Below, piece by piece: positions 30,291 through 41,700 of a DNA stretch of 64,000 nt. Below the pieces are notes generated by a model that ran no database searches, was not told the origin of the DNA, and saw nothing but the letters and a program-made list of their open reading frames with translations. The stretch is from Mesocentrotus franciscanus (Eukaryota; Echinodermata; Echinoidea; Camarodonta; Strongylocentrotidae). Both the position numbers and the translations under genes were made by a program. Position 1 is the first letter of the stretch. The number at the start of each line of letters is the position of its first letter. The stretch spans positions 33,062,737 through 33,126,736 of the forward strand of contig CP137672.1 of assembly GCA_037976565.1 (NCBI GenBank). The letters run 5' to 3'.

Positions 30291-33200
30291 GAATTGATGG
30301 AGTTCGGTGAAGTTTGATTCCTCTTTCCTTCGCCAGGAAACTAAAAAAATTGCCAGCTTCCCCGCGATGCTGTCACAAATATGCCTAATTAAAAAAGGAT
30401 TATATCAAGACAGATCTGCAGTGGCAATGTCATTATTGCAGTACTTTTTCAGTAAAACAAAGTATATCGATAGGTTCTTGCTACCGGTTCGTTGTTTGGG
30501 CGCTGAAATGTGAGGACTCGAGCAAGGGACTTCGTGATCAGCCTCCAGTTGTCTAGCTTTGCGAAGGCGAAAAGTAATAGTTAGACTTTAAATTCAGACA
30601 TTTTTCCATGATTTGTTATAAAAATGTTGGTTAAACGATGGGAAAATCGGCTTTACGAGAAAACTGGCTTAATAACAAATTTTAAAGTACATAATAGGTA
30701 TATTTTTGTATAACTGTATGAAATTTACCGTAGGAGCAATCAGGCCGATTGGTCAAGTTGTATTTATCGTCATAAAAACTAATATAGGTCTTGTCAATAA
30801 AAACTACTCGGCAGCCACAAGTGCAAGCGATCCCCCGCCGAGTCACGCTGAGCATTTTCTCATGTAGCGAATACTAGCAGACGAGGGAGCATCGAAATAA
30901 AAGTCTCGTGCAACAAATGGTGTTTGGGATACCCTCAAGTATCAAAGGGCACAGGTCACTCCGATGAGTCACTGTAGCGGAATTCGGAGGAAGTTTGGTA
31001 GTGTAGGTTTCCGTTTCCCCGGGAAATCTCAATTATTTTGGTGATGGAAGAAGGGAAATAAAAGGTGTAATGTAGTCACCATTGTGTTGAGTTCTTTTGA
31101 AGTTTTGAATGATCTCTTTTTTCCTTCATATATATACAAGTACAGTGTCATGGCTTTTTGACACTCCTGGCAAAATAAATTGGCAGTCATTTATAATTAT
31201 GAGGTTAATGAGCCATGACTAAACATGTCACCAGTGAGACCTAAAGATTTACAGGTTATTTCAGCCTGTATGCAATCGTTTTGTTGGCTATTGACTTGGA
31301 AAACGAGACAATCTTTTTTTGTTATTCTTTTTTTTGTCATAGGGACTAGATCTAAAAGAAACTTACAAATTTATTTGATCGATGAATAGAGCATCAATTT
31401 ATCCCAACCTTAACCGGTTTTCTTTACCCTCTTTGTCTCCTTTCTAATTCATTTTCCTCGGCCTAAACTGTACCACATTGAACTTTGCTGACAATCTCAA
31501 TATCTACGCCATCAGTGTATTTGGCATGTCATGCACAAACTTGAGAATCAGCCAAAATGGTTTGCTAAATTTAGCAGCTAATACGTCCACATGTCCATAT
31601 TCATCACCAGTTCGCGTCATTTTGGATAAATTCAGTGTGCCAGGTCTGCGCTAATTCAGAACAGACCTAGGAAGGCTGTCACTGTTTCACTTCTTCATAC
31701 AATGAGCACAAGAAAATCAACACATTGTAGATTACTCCACGGGTTGCACTTTACATTCGTACTTTACTTCTATGGTGGTAAGAAAAATTAATTATAAGCA
31801 CCCAAATTTAGAATGAAGGAGGGGTGGGGTAACGGCGGCATGTTGTACTACTACAGGTCAGATATATAGACGGATCGCCCCGCTTCTTCCTCATTTCCCC
31901 CATTAATTATTCTCCCCTTTTGCCATTAGGGGGGAGGGGGGTAGTGCCTCTCCAATAGGCCATGTAGCTAAGCCACTACTTGCAACTGAGCAGTCACTGG
32001 CATCATGCGTGATGATTCAAGATTAGATTTTCGCAGATTTACGCCACTCTGATCAGTTTGATCAACACTAAATGAACAAGGTTTCAATTATTTCAGCAAG
32101 AATTGAAATTTGTTCGCTGGGTAGGCCTATTTAGTTCGAGATGATCCGTAGCGTTTATAACAATTCCAATTTCGAATGAATCTGCTCTGAGTCCTCACGT
32201 TTATTCTTTCGGCAAAAGTTCCCTTCTAGTACAGCTGAGCCCCCCTACACTCGGCACGATGTAGTCTCTGTCACTATTGTGTTTCGTGATATATTGTTTT
32301 CCTCCTAGGTAGTCGTTCGTAATTATTCCCTGTATAAATTTAAGGTCATTTTCATAATGATGTACCCTAACCACATCTCATTCATGAATGTTGTTTCAAG
32401 ATTAGATTTTCGTAGTTGATTAAAATCGAATATGGGTTTGAGCCCTCGTCGTTCATCGACCATACAATAATCCTGTCACGTGATGTTGAGTCACTCCTGC
32501 TGGGTAAGCCCTTTGCACTTTCACCCAAACCTAAATAACAATCATATGTGACGATAATTGATGTCAGCAGAAAGCAAATCTCCAATGAAAATGAAATACA
32601 GATTAATACTTCATTCTCATCAAAGTCGGAATCGATGCATGGTCTCTGGTTCCGATGTTCTTTAGCTACTGTAGCAAATATTGACAGTTTGAAAGTCAGA
32701 ATCAAAGTTTAGTCGTGGTACCGTGGTTATGAGCTCTTTATATTTCGCTACCCAATGGGCATGAAATATCAATATGTTGTAGACTATTTGTGGTCGACAA
32801 ATAGAAGACATGTTAAACGTGTCTGTAAATATTTGTGTACATTATGTATCTCGTATTCCATCATGAATAATATAAAGTACTAGCCCTGCATTGTTAATAA
32901 TAAATCATGACCTATGTTTTTTTTTTCTCCCTTTTCTACTTTTATATACTTTTTTTTTTGTAGTATCCATACAATAATTTGTATATACTGTTAATAATCA
33001 TGATTGTTAATAAAGTGATATTGAAACCGTTACTTCCATGAGATGATGAAGTCATGAGAAGATGCCAAAGTTTTGGGGGTATTTTTGTTGTTGTTGCAAT
33101 TTGAAGAGAATTATTTACTACCAAAACTGACACTTATATTAAGTTTGTCAAATTGTCAACTGATGGATTTTGAAATTATTTCTTTCCTTGAGAAGTGGGC

Positions 33201-34430
33201 GAGATATATTAAAACATGTCACCCCCTCGTGTGGATGAAGATAGGCCTAAACCTCCCCCATCCCCAATGAATTTTCGCCTGTGATTCTCATACACTGTAC
33301 TTGAAAATATCAACAGTAATTTTTCTGAAACATTTTTGTCATCATTTTGATCGAATTTGTTGTTGCTGGAATTGAGAATCTTCTCCCCCGTCTTTCTCTT
33401 CATCTCTCTGTCTCCCACGGCGATCCCGGGGGACGGGTGTGACACGTCCTCCCCTCAAATTTTTAGGGGATCGTCCCCGGAAAATTCAAAAAAAGTGCAA
33501 AAATAAAAATGTATAGCAAATACTGACTAAAGACTGCAATACACTTTTAGGTTCTGGAGGGCCCAAGAGTGCAGCGTTTAGACTAACAAAAATCCAAAAA
33601 TCTTCTCGCTCGGTCGCTACGTTCCCTCGCACCACCTTCACCCCTCTCGTTCACTATGCTCCCTCGTTCCTCGCATTTCACCCCCCTCCCCCCGGTCATG
33701 AAAAGAAATCGCCCGCCGCCCCTGCTCCCAATCTTCCTCTCTCTGCATCTCTCATTTTTCTCTTTCTCTCTCCCTGCGCCTTTACCTCTCCATCAATCAA
33801 CCAAAGTATCTTCTCATGCCGATTCTGTGGCATCACGACAATGCCAGGTCAGCATCTTCCTCGAAAAAGGTTGTAACCTTTCCGGAGTTCTGAATCTCTG
33901 TCTCCAACGTCAACTGTGATTTGTGCCCACCAGGTGTGAAGGTCAAACGGTGGCACGGATACTCATTTTTCTGGAATGCCGAATGGTGCGGATGAATAGC
34001 TCAAAACGACGATTGTTGATTCAACTTTTAACCATACATGAGTCATGGTGATATCGCTTACATTCGCGGCTTATCAATCATGTTTGGGAAAGTATCCAGC
34101 AAGATTTGAGATGAATGGATTGAAACTTGGTGATAGATACAGATCTAACTTAAAAATTGGACTGCCGCCCTCACCGCCTAGCTCATTGCGTTGAAATACA
34201 ATACACCGTACATTGAATCAAGTGAGCAAACGGAGGCATTTATTTTTAGCATCCACGATTTTAACGAATGATAAAAATATTGAAACAACAAAAATGGGGG
34301 GACACAACATATCAAACCAAATTATTTCTCAAACATTAAAACTATAGTAAAGGCCCTTTCTATGCATATGGGCGGAGGCAAATACGTATAGAATGGCATA
34401 TCAAATAATAAACCCCATTGAGTAAAGATA
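30291..34430. other. Intergenic region upstream of the MMP gene
   Basis: No exon supported. It holds short homopolymers, a C-rich stretch near 33660-33790 and several short AT-rich blocks. If MMP regulatory DNA lies upstream, it would be in the first part of this block. Confidence 0.5.
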
Positions 34431-37400
34431 CACGGACACAACTATACTGATATACTGATTTATTTAAGAAGTTTAATGTGATACAAGAAATATCTATGCA
34501 TAAATGTACAATTTCAGCAATAGCACAATATATAAAATTAGTTTAGCACATTACATGTCACCAGGCTAAAATAATATGATAATACAATCATCTGGAAATG
34601 AGCTGCAGATAATTCAAAGGTAAGAATGAGCCCCCAAACAGTTGATACAACATAAACAAATCTAAGCTGCTAGCAGGTATCATGAATCAAATTAAAGAGC
34701 ATATATGCCTGTAATATTTTCAACATTCTTTCTCCTTCTCTTTTAACCAATATCTTAATACTTACAGTCTTTGTCTATTAATATCATCAATATTTAATCT
34801 TTTCTTTTTATGCTGTATTCAGAAAAGTACATTCAAACTAGACATTCTAGCTAGTTAACACTGATTTTATTTTTTTAAATGTAAATATTTCTAATAATTG
34901 TAATCACACATCTACACTTAGTTTAAGTCACATTTGCTCAGATTTTAAATAATTTCTGAATCCACTGGAAAATGCCAGGATAGAGGTAAAATAGTGCATC
35001 ATTATCCAAAATATTGCTATGTATTGTTTGACTAGTCTACAACACAGACTTGCAATTTTACACTACAAAAATGTGAAGATATATTGAGCCGTGTCTACAT
35101 CGCCTAATCAGCAGGCAGTGATTGTGGCTCTCTAAAGACATGTATATAAATTAAACAGCTGGATAATCAAATCATTTGTCAGAGAATACAAGAAAAAAAA
35201 AAACTACATAATAAATTTGCTCAATCAGACCAACATTGAAACCATTCACTACCTATTACATGTAATAAGAAAAGGGAATAAAGCAATCGATTTTGGTATT
35301 ACATGATCAAATATGAATGGAAAAAAATATAAATAGAACTAGAAGTTCAAGACAAAGTTATGTTTCTAAATAATGATTATTACTTTATCATTCTACCTTT
35401 CCTACATACTTCTGGAGGAAAAAGAATTACTAGGGCAAAATTTACTTTTCAAGGCCCTCACTCCTCCAGAAGGAGTTGCAATTATTGAGAATTGTGTGAA
35501 AGTCCTCTCATCAATCACAAAATATTATCATACCATCACCAGGGGTTGTGATTAAAGATAAAGTTGAGTTCTGGTCATGCGATTGCATTGTGAAAGAAAC
35601 GGTGTGGAATTGATCAGAGAAGGTTGATCATCTAGCATATAAGTATTGGTGTGTACTGCAAGGTTCTGGAATCATCAAAATGATAAGAAATTTGGCCCAG
35701 TCTTGGTAAAGTTACAAGCACTGTACACAGAAAGATGTATATGGGACTACACAAACACGTGGCAAAAAGATCCGTCCCGATTTTTATGCTGTTACATGCC
35801 ATATTTACAATAAAAAGGCATTTGAAGAGCCATGCTTTTCAGGGATCATTTTTTATCTGATGTTCTTCCACACTTGCATAATAACAATGATAACGCTCAC
35901 AAATTATTTTTCACCTCTTCCCAGAACTCAACCTTCTCTTTAACGTCAAGCTCAAACTGATTGGTGTTCCAGTCGGATCAATGGTAACATGTGTCACGGT
36001 GAATTTCTTAAAGTGAACTGCACCACCATTCGGTTATAGAGTCTTTAACCTCAGTTGCCTAACAAATACAAATGAATACCACAGTAATCACTCTATTCAA
36101 TTTATCCAAAGAGTAACTGATTTCTGTAGGATTGTGGAAAGTATTACAGTTCAACTATAAAATTAATTTGAGTGAAAATTAAATTGAATGAAAGATCAAA
36201 ATAAATTTAAATATCATGATTTACTATCTCCAATCCGTGTCTGTTGTTGGTCAAAAATGAAAATACTTATCCATATTTCAAATAAGTATTCTAAAGGAAT
36301 TGTAATATTATTGCAGTCTTTCCATTAAAAAATTTATCTGCCAAACTCAACTTTTGTACCTACAGATAAATGCATGAACATGTGGGGAGCTAGCATAGGC
36401 CCATAACGGTGTGATTTGAAGGGGAAATGTTCCCTAAAAGTATGGAAGACAGTAAAGTATGTAGTCCCAAATAGATTGATGTATGGCGCAGGGTGGGGGA
36501 GGAGCAGAGGGGCACTCTGGTTTGATTGGAGGATTATGCCCCCTCCCCCCAATTGATGTCCATGATGGTGACAAGAGAGATTTATTCTGGAAGCTCTGGA
36601 TACAACATAGGAAGACATACTGTTGATTGCTTGGCACATAGGGATTTTTATTTCTATTTTTTTTTAAACAATGCCAAATAAACATGTACAATGTGTACAT
36701 GTATGTATAAGAGGATCACATAAAATTGAGTAAGTACCGACAGTAAAACCCTGTGCCCCCCCCCTTGAAAAATTTGTGTTGAGCACGATACTCACAATTC
36801 TATGCTAGTGTGAACACATTTCACCTCGAGTAAAAGAATAACCAGTGAAAACTTTAGATTTCAATCATTGGTCATTATGGTTAAACATTCAAATTAACAT
36901 CCCTTATGTTTTCCTTTGTTTTCTAAATTTAGTTATAATGTTGATTGATTTCAAGTAAACAGCTTTTATGAAGATGTCTGTATCCAAACTATGAACAAGA
37001 TTACATTCCATCTCCTGGTATTTGCGACCCTTGCAATTATTACATTAGTCTGCCAGCACAGACTCTAAACTGACACTTCCAACACAATTCCATAAAGTCT
37101 TGAGGAGAGCCTAGCTCTATCAGTCTCTGGCTGTGTGAAATACAGAGCCTATAGGGTGTACTAGGCTGTGCACTAGGCTTGTAGTCTTTTTAGTTCAGAC
37201 ACTGTTATGCTCTATAACTGATAAGGGTTTGTGCATGCAAACAAGTATTACATGGGCTTTCATCAATCACTAACCTGAGCAGCACTCAAACTCTATTGCA
37301 CTACAAACATAAAACTCTACTTGTTTGGAGGTAACTTGAGGTATTTCAGTGCCTAAAAATTAAAGAAATTAAATACATGTACATGATATTCATGAACAGT

Positions 37401-38550
37401 AAAGTAAATAGCACTTTAAAAAAAATATATAAATAAAAATTGTTTTTCTTTACTATTTTTTTTTTTAATAAACACTTTTTAAATAAATATGATACAAATT
37501 TATACAAAAATAATGGATATAAACCATTTCATTCTTGAAAAGAACCCTTTCAACTTCAAGTTAGTTATTTCATGGTTTGCACTGCACAATCTAAAAGTAA
37601 CATAAATTTTGTCCATGTCTGATATATCATTTTTAAACAAAATTTTAAAATATTAATTGAGAAATGTCAACATTAGGAAATATGTCATGTTAACTAATGA
37701 AAAATAATGAAGAATAATATATGAGTTATCAAAAGGACTACATGTACCTTAAAGAGTGGAGCATTGATACTGTTCTAAGACTATAAAAGAAAATAATAAC
37801 CAGTTGGTTTTATCTTACACTCAATGCAATTGAATAAATCTCACAAATTTATACATATTTCATCTATTGGTATACCCCCCTCCTTAGGCATTTAAAGTGA
37901 ATCTACTTTTCGAAAAACAAAACAAAAACAAAAACATTTTTACTTGTTTACTGTCTGTGGCTGAAGGAAATGCAGCAGTCTTCTAATCTAGACGAAAACA
38001 TCGCTAACCTTTAAAATAGAAGGGTGTGGTATCTGTGACCATGGGAACTACAATTTGCTCAGTTGACTCGGGGACTTGAATTTAGTTGAGAGCATCTCTT
38101 GTCCTCTCTCTCATGAAAGAGTTGTAATCTATCAATGAAATGTATGAACGGGGTGTGGTCACAGTATTCATGGCAACTGCAAATTTTTAATTCAAGATCT
38201 CTTGCCCTCCCTCTTATAAGGGGTGTAGTTTGTGTATGCAAAGTACCTACACAATTTCATTTGATGGGGTCAATAAAATTCGTTTTTCAGAAGGGGGTAT
38301 GGTCTTCCTATATCCAAGGCAACTGCAAAAATCTTAGTTGAGAGCATCTCTCTTGTGCTCTATCTCTTACAAAGAGTATAATATATCTATACAAAATAAC
38401 CACAGATTTAATCAATGAGCACTATTTATAGCGATTTTTGTCAGAGGGGTGTATTCAAGGCAACTGCAAAATTTCAGTTGAAAGCATCTTTGGCCCTCCA
38501 TCTCATGAGGGGTGTAGTCTCTGTGTCCAAGGCAACTGTACTTTTTTTCT
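34431..38550. other. 3' flank / possible long 3' UTR of GPR143
   Basis: About 4 kb of AT-rich DNA beyond the GPR143 stop. It contains the tail-derived repeats (38059-38550), a MITE-like element (35552-35943) and scattered AATAAA/ATTAAA words on the minus strand, for example ATTAAA near 38407 and AATAAA near 36647. I cannot tell which poly(A) site is used. No other gene is supported. Confidence 0.5.
35552..35943 (+). mobile_element. MITE-like element, copy A (partner at 52031-52443)
   Basis: Terminal inverted repeats of about 23 nt: left 'ttaaagataaagttgagttc', right (reverse complement) 'ttaaagagaaggttgagttc'. The interior from about 35574 to 35762 matches 52054-52248 almost base for base. 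About 390 bp with no coding capacity, so it is a non-autonomous DNA transposon. Confidence 0.75.
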
Positions 38551-38620
38551 TCAGTTGAGAGCATCTTTGGCCCTTCCTCTCATCAAGGGCGTGGTCTCCG
38601 TATCTGAGGGAACTGCTGCA
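38059..38620 (-). repeat. Degenerate tandem repeat containing copies of the GPR143 C-terminal tail
   Basis: The unit contains 'ggcaactgcaaaa', '.agttgagagcatct' and 'ctctcatgaggggtgtggtct'. The copy at about 38551-38602 is the real end of GPR143 (DTETTPLMRGRAKDALN-stop). The copy at about 38474-38528 translates on the minus strand as DTETTPLMRWRAKDAFN-stop. A third (about 38185-38240) reads TQTTPLIRGRARDLE, a fourth (about 38082-38130) ends RDALN-stop, and another near 38334-38385 also ends RDALN-stop. The unit is therefore shared by coding and noncoding DNA. Confidence 0.8.
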
Positions 38621-38775
38621 TTAGTCCAAGGAGGATGGGAGCGGAGGTATTCTGCTGATGGTGAGTCCTCCTCCTCTAGCTCTGGTCTGCGGGTAGGGAA
38701 AGTCAGGAAGGAGCATCCCGTTGGTCCCCAATACACAAGGGTGTTCAAGAAGGCTTGCAGAGGGTTCAGGATTGC
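38551..38775 (-). CDS. GPR143: GPR143 exon 8: TM7 and cytoplasmic tail
   Basis: Acceptor GTCTAG. Encodes AILNPLQAFLNTLVYWG, matching vertebrate ILNPAQGFLLSLAFYGW, then an acidic cluster (ELEEED), the ETTPLM sorting-type motif and the TGA stop at 38551. The last 17 codons belong to the repeat unit that continues into the 3' flank. Confidence 0.92.
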   Translation of the reverse strand, partial: AILNPLQAFLNTLVYWGPTGCSFLTFPTRRPELEEEDSPSAEYLRSHPPWTNAAVPSDTETTPLMRGRAKDALN

Positions 38776-41700
38776 CTAGACAAATGCAAATTTACACCAT
38801 ATATTAAGGCATTTTTAATCAGCAGAAGGTGTTATGGTCAGCAATACAGCCTAAAGGGATGGACATTGAAATTTGTATACCAGTAAATGTTCAACTTTTT
38901 AATTCAATATACATAAAATCATCTTCTGTCATTCTTTTTAAATTTGACATAACAATGTTGTCTTTAAGTTGATGCGTACATTAATTCCCATGCTTTTGAG
39001 TTTCATTTTCTATATTATCTATATCATTCTCAGATAGAAGTCTTCACTTGTGTTTTCTGACAGTTACACTGATTAATAACATTGACATTTTGGGACAATG
39101 CCAAGTGGAAAGAAGCAGAACGTTATGACTTTCTAGTTATGACAATTGAAACAGTGAAATCCAATCAAGGTTATAATTGTTCATTATCCTTTTCAAACTA
39201 GAACCAATCAGACTTTCCAATGGTAAAACATGTCAAATATGTCACAAATCAGGGCCCCATTTCAATTTGTCATCAGTGACAAATGACAGTTTTTGTTATA
39301 AGCTAGTGAAATCCTTGCTTCTGATTGGTTATCAGCAGATTTGTCACTGATTTTTGTCATTTGTCATTGAAAAAAGGCTTAGTGAAACGGGTCCCTGAAC
39401 ATTTCTGCCTCTCTTCTTCAATCTGAGAGATTTCTGACACACAGAGTTTATGCTCTAAATACTAACAAGACCATTCTGAAACTCCAACATACAATTCTAG
39501 TCTTCTCAAACTCATGCCATGTGTAATCTCCTACACACTTTTGTTGCAATTTGATTGTATTTCTTGGAGGGAGCATAAAATGCCATTAAATCTTACCATG
39601 AGTATCCATATGATAGGGTAGAATTTCGACCCCGAATTTACTCCACTCAGTAACATGATGCCATTGATTACGTTGGGTAACCAACTGCAAGAGAGAAGGA
39701 AAAATAAAATTCATACACGTAGACCAAGATGAACCAGGTTTAACTTGGTGCACTGATTTATGGAATGCCAAGTGTCAAGTTATTCATTCCATACACATTT
39801 ACTGTAATAGCTTAACTTTAACTTAGTGCAGTGATTTATGGGAATGCCAAGTGTCAATATTTATAATAATAAAATAAAAATAACAAAATTTATAATGTGC
39901 ACATATCCACCCAAGAGATGCTCAAGGTGCCTAACAAGGTAAATCATTAAACATATGAAAGTATCAAGCTATATTCATTCAGTATAAATTTACTGTGATA
40001 GCTTAACTTCAACTTAGTGCAGTGATTTATGGGAATGCCAAGTGTCAAGCTATTCATACAGTACAAATTTACTGTCATACAGTAATAGTGTAACAAAATT
40101 AATAACAAAGTAATAATAATAATGTAATAATGTCAACTTATAAAGCGCACATATCCATTCTAAAAGACTGCTCAAGGCGCTCTGTACAACATCAAAATAA
40201 GTATACAATATTAAAACTACGACATAAACAAATGGTGCTTAAGCTTGTTCTTAAATACTTCAATTGATGATGATTGTCTTATTTCTAATGGTAAAGTATT
40301 CTATAATCTGGGTTCAACGTTTAATAGCAAAAGCCCTGTCCCCCCATTTGTTATTGGTTTTGGGTGTACATAACTGGAGCTGTGAACCTGAACGTAAATT
40401 CCGCTGTGGGGTGTACTGTACGCTTTCAAAATCTGATACAAGTAATGGGGTGAAGAATGAAGAAGTGTTTTGTAAGTAATGAGTAACAGCTTATACATGA
40501 TTCTTTACGAGAATTACACATATCCAAACGACGTGTAATAAAAGAATGAACAATCTGCTCAGTGGCTTTCTGATTCAGATATTTTCTGATCCTCCAAATA
40601 TTGTGAATATCATGGAATGATGCTGAACTAACAACTCCAAGATTACGAACCTGATTAACACATTTTATTTCTAAATTGCCAATGATGATCTTTTGTGCAG
40701 AAAATTTACTCAACTGCCTGGAAGATCCAATCAACATGTACTCGGTTTTATCTTCATTTAACTTCAGAAAGTTATCATTCATCCACTGACTAACCGACCT
40801 AAGGCATGATTCAAGAGTTTCTATACCTAGATATCAACATTACATTGGGATGTTTTTAACCTTAAGTACAATTGAGTGTCATCTGGGTAAAAATGGTACT
40901 GTACATTGTGCTCATTAACGCAGTCACAAAATAAACACGAACACTGACTTTATATCAGTATGATAATTTTATGTACATGTATATGTAGTTACATGGTAAT
41001 TTTTTGGGGGGATGAGGTTGACTTTTGGCACTCTTGAAAATTTGTGGACTAACTGTAAACTGGGACGAAAGTTGGTATGTTTTTATGAATACTGGTCAAT
41101 AACTAGATGGAACTTTGACTGCGCGCAGTCGAAAATGATGCCTCCGCCATAGAGATGGATAGTAATCCATCAACGGGTTCTCAGAATAATATTGTGATTA
41201 CAAGCTATTTTTCATATACATGGCTCTGCAAGATAAATTCCTGAGTTTGATAGTTATCCATCTGTCGGTTCTAATTATAATGCGTTCAAAAGCTATTTAT
41301 ATGCATACATAATGAGCCCCATGACCTTTGACCTTTGATCTCATTACCCTAAAATCTAATCAGTTCATTGGCTCTGCAAGATACATAAACATGTCTTGAG
41401 TTTGATGGTAATCTGTGTATCGGTTCTCAAGATAATGCGATCACAAGCTATTTTTTAATACATAATAAGCCCCATGACTTTTGACCTTTGACCTCATGAC
41501 CCTAAAATTTAATCAGTTCATTGGCTCTGCAAGATACATACATGTCTTGAGTTTGATGGTTATCCGTCCACCGGTTCTAATGATAGTGTGATCACAAGCT
41601 GTTTTTGCATACATAATGAGCCCTGTGACCTTTGACCTTTAACCTCGTGACCCCAAAATCTAATCAGTTCATTGGCTTTGCAAGATACATACATGCCCTA

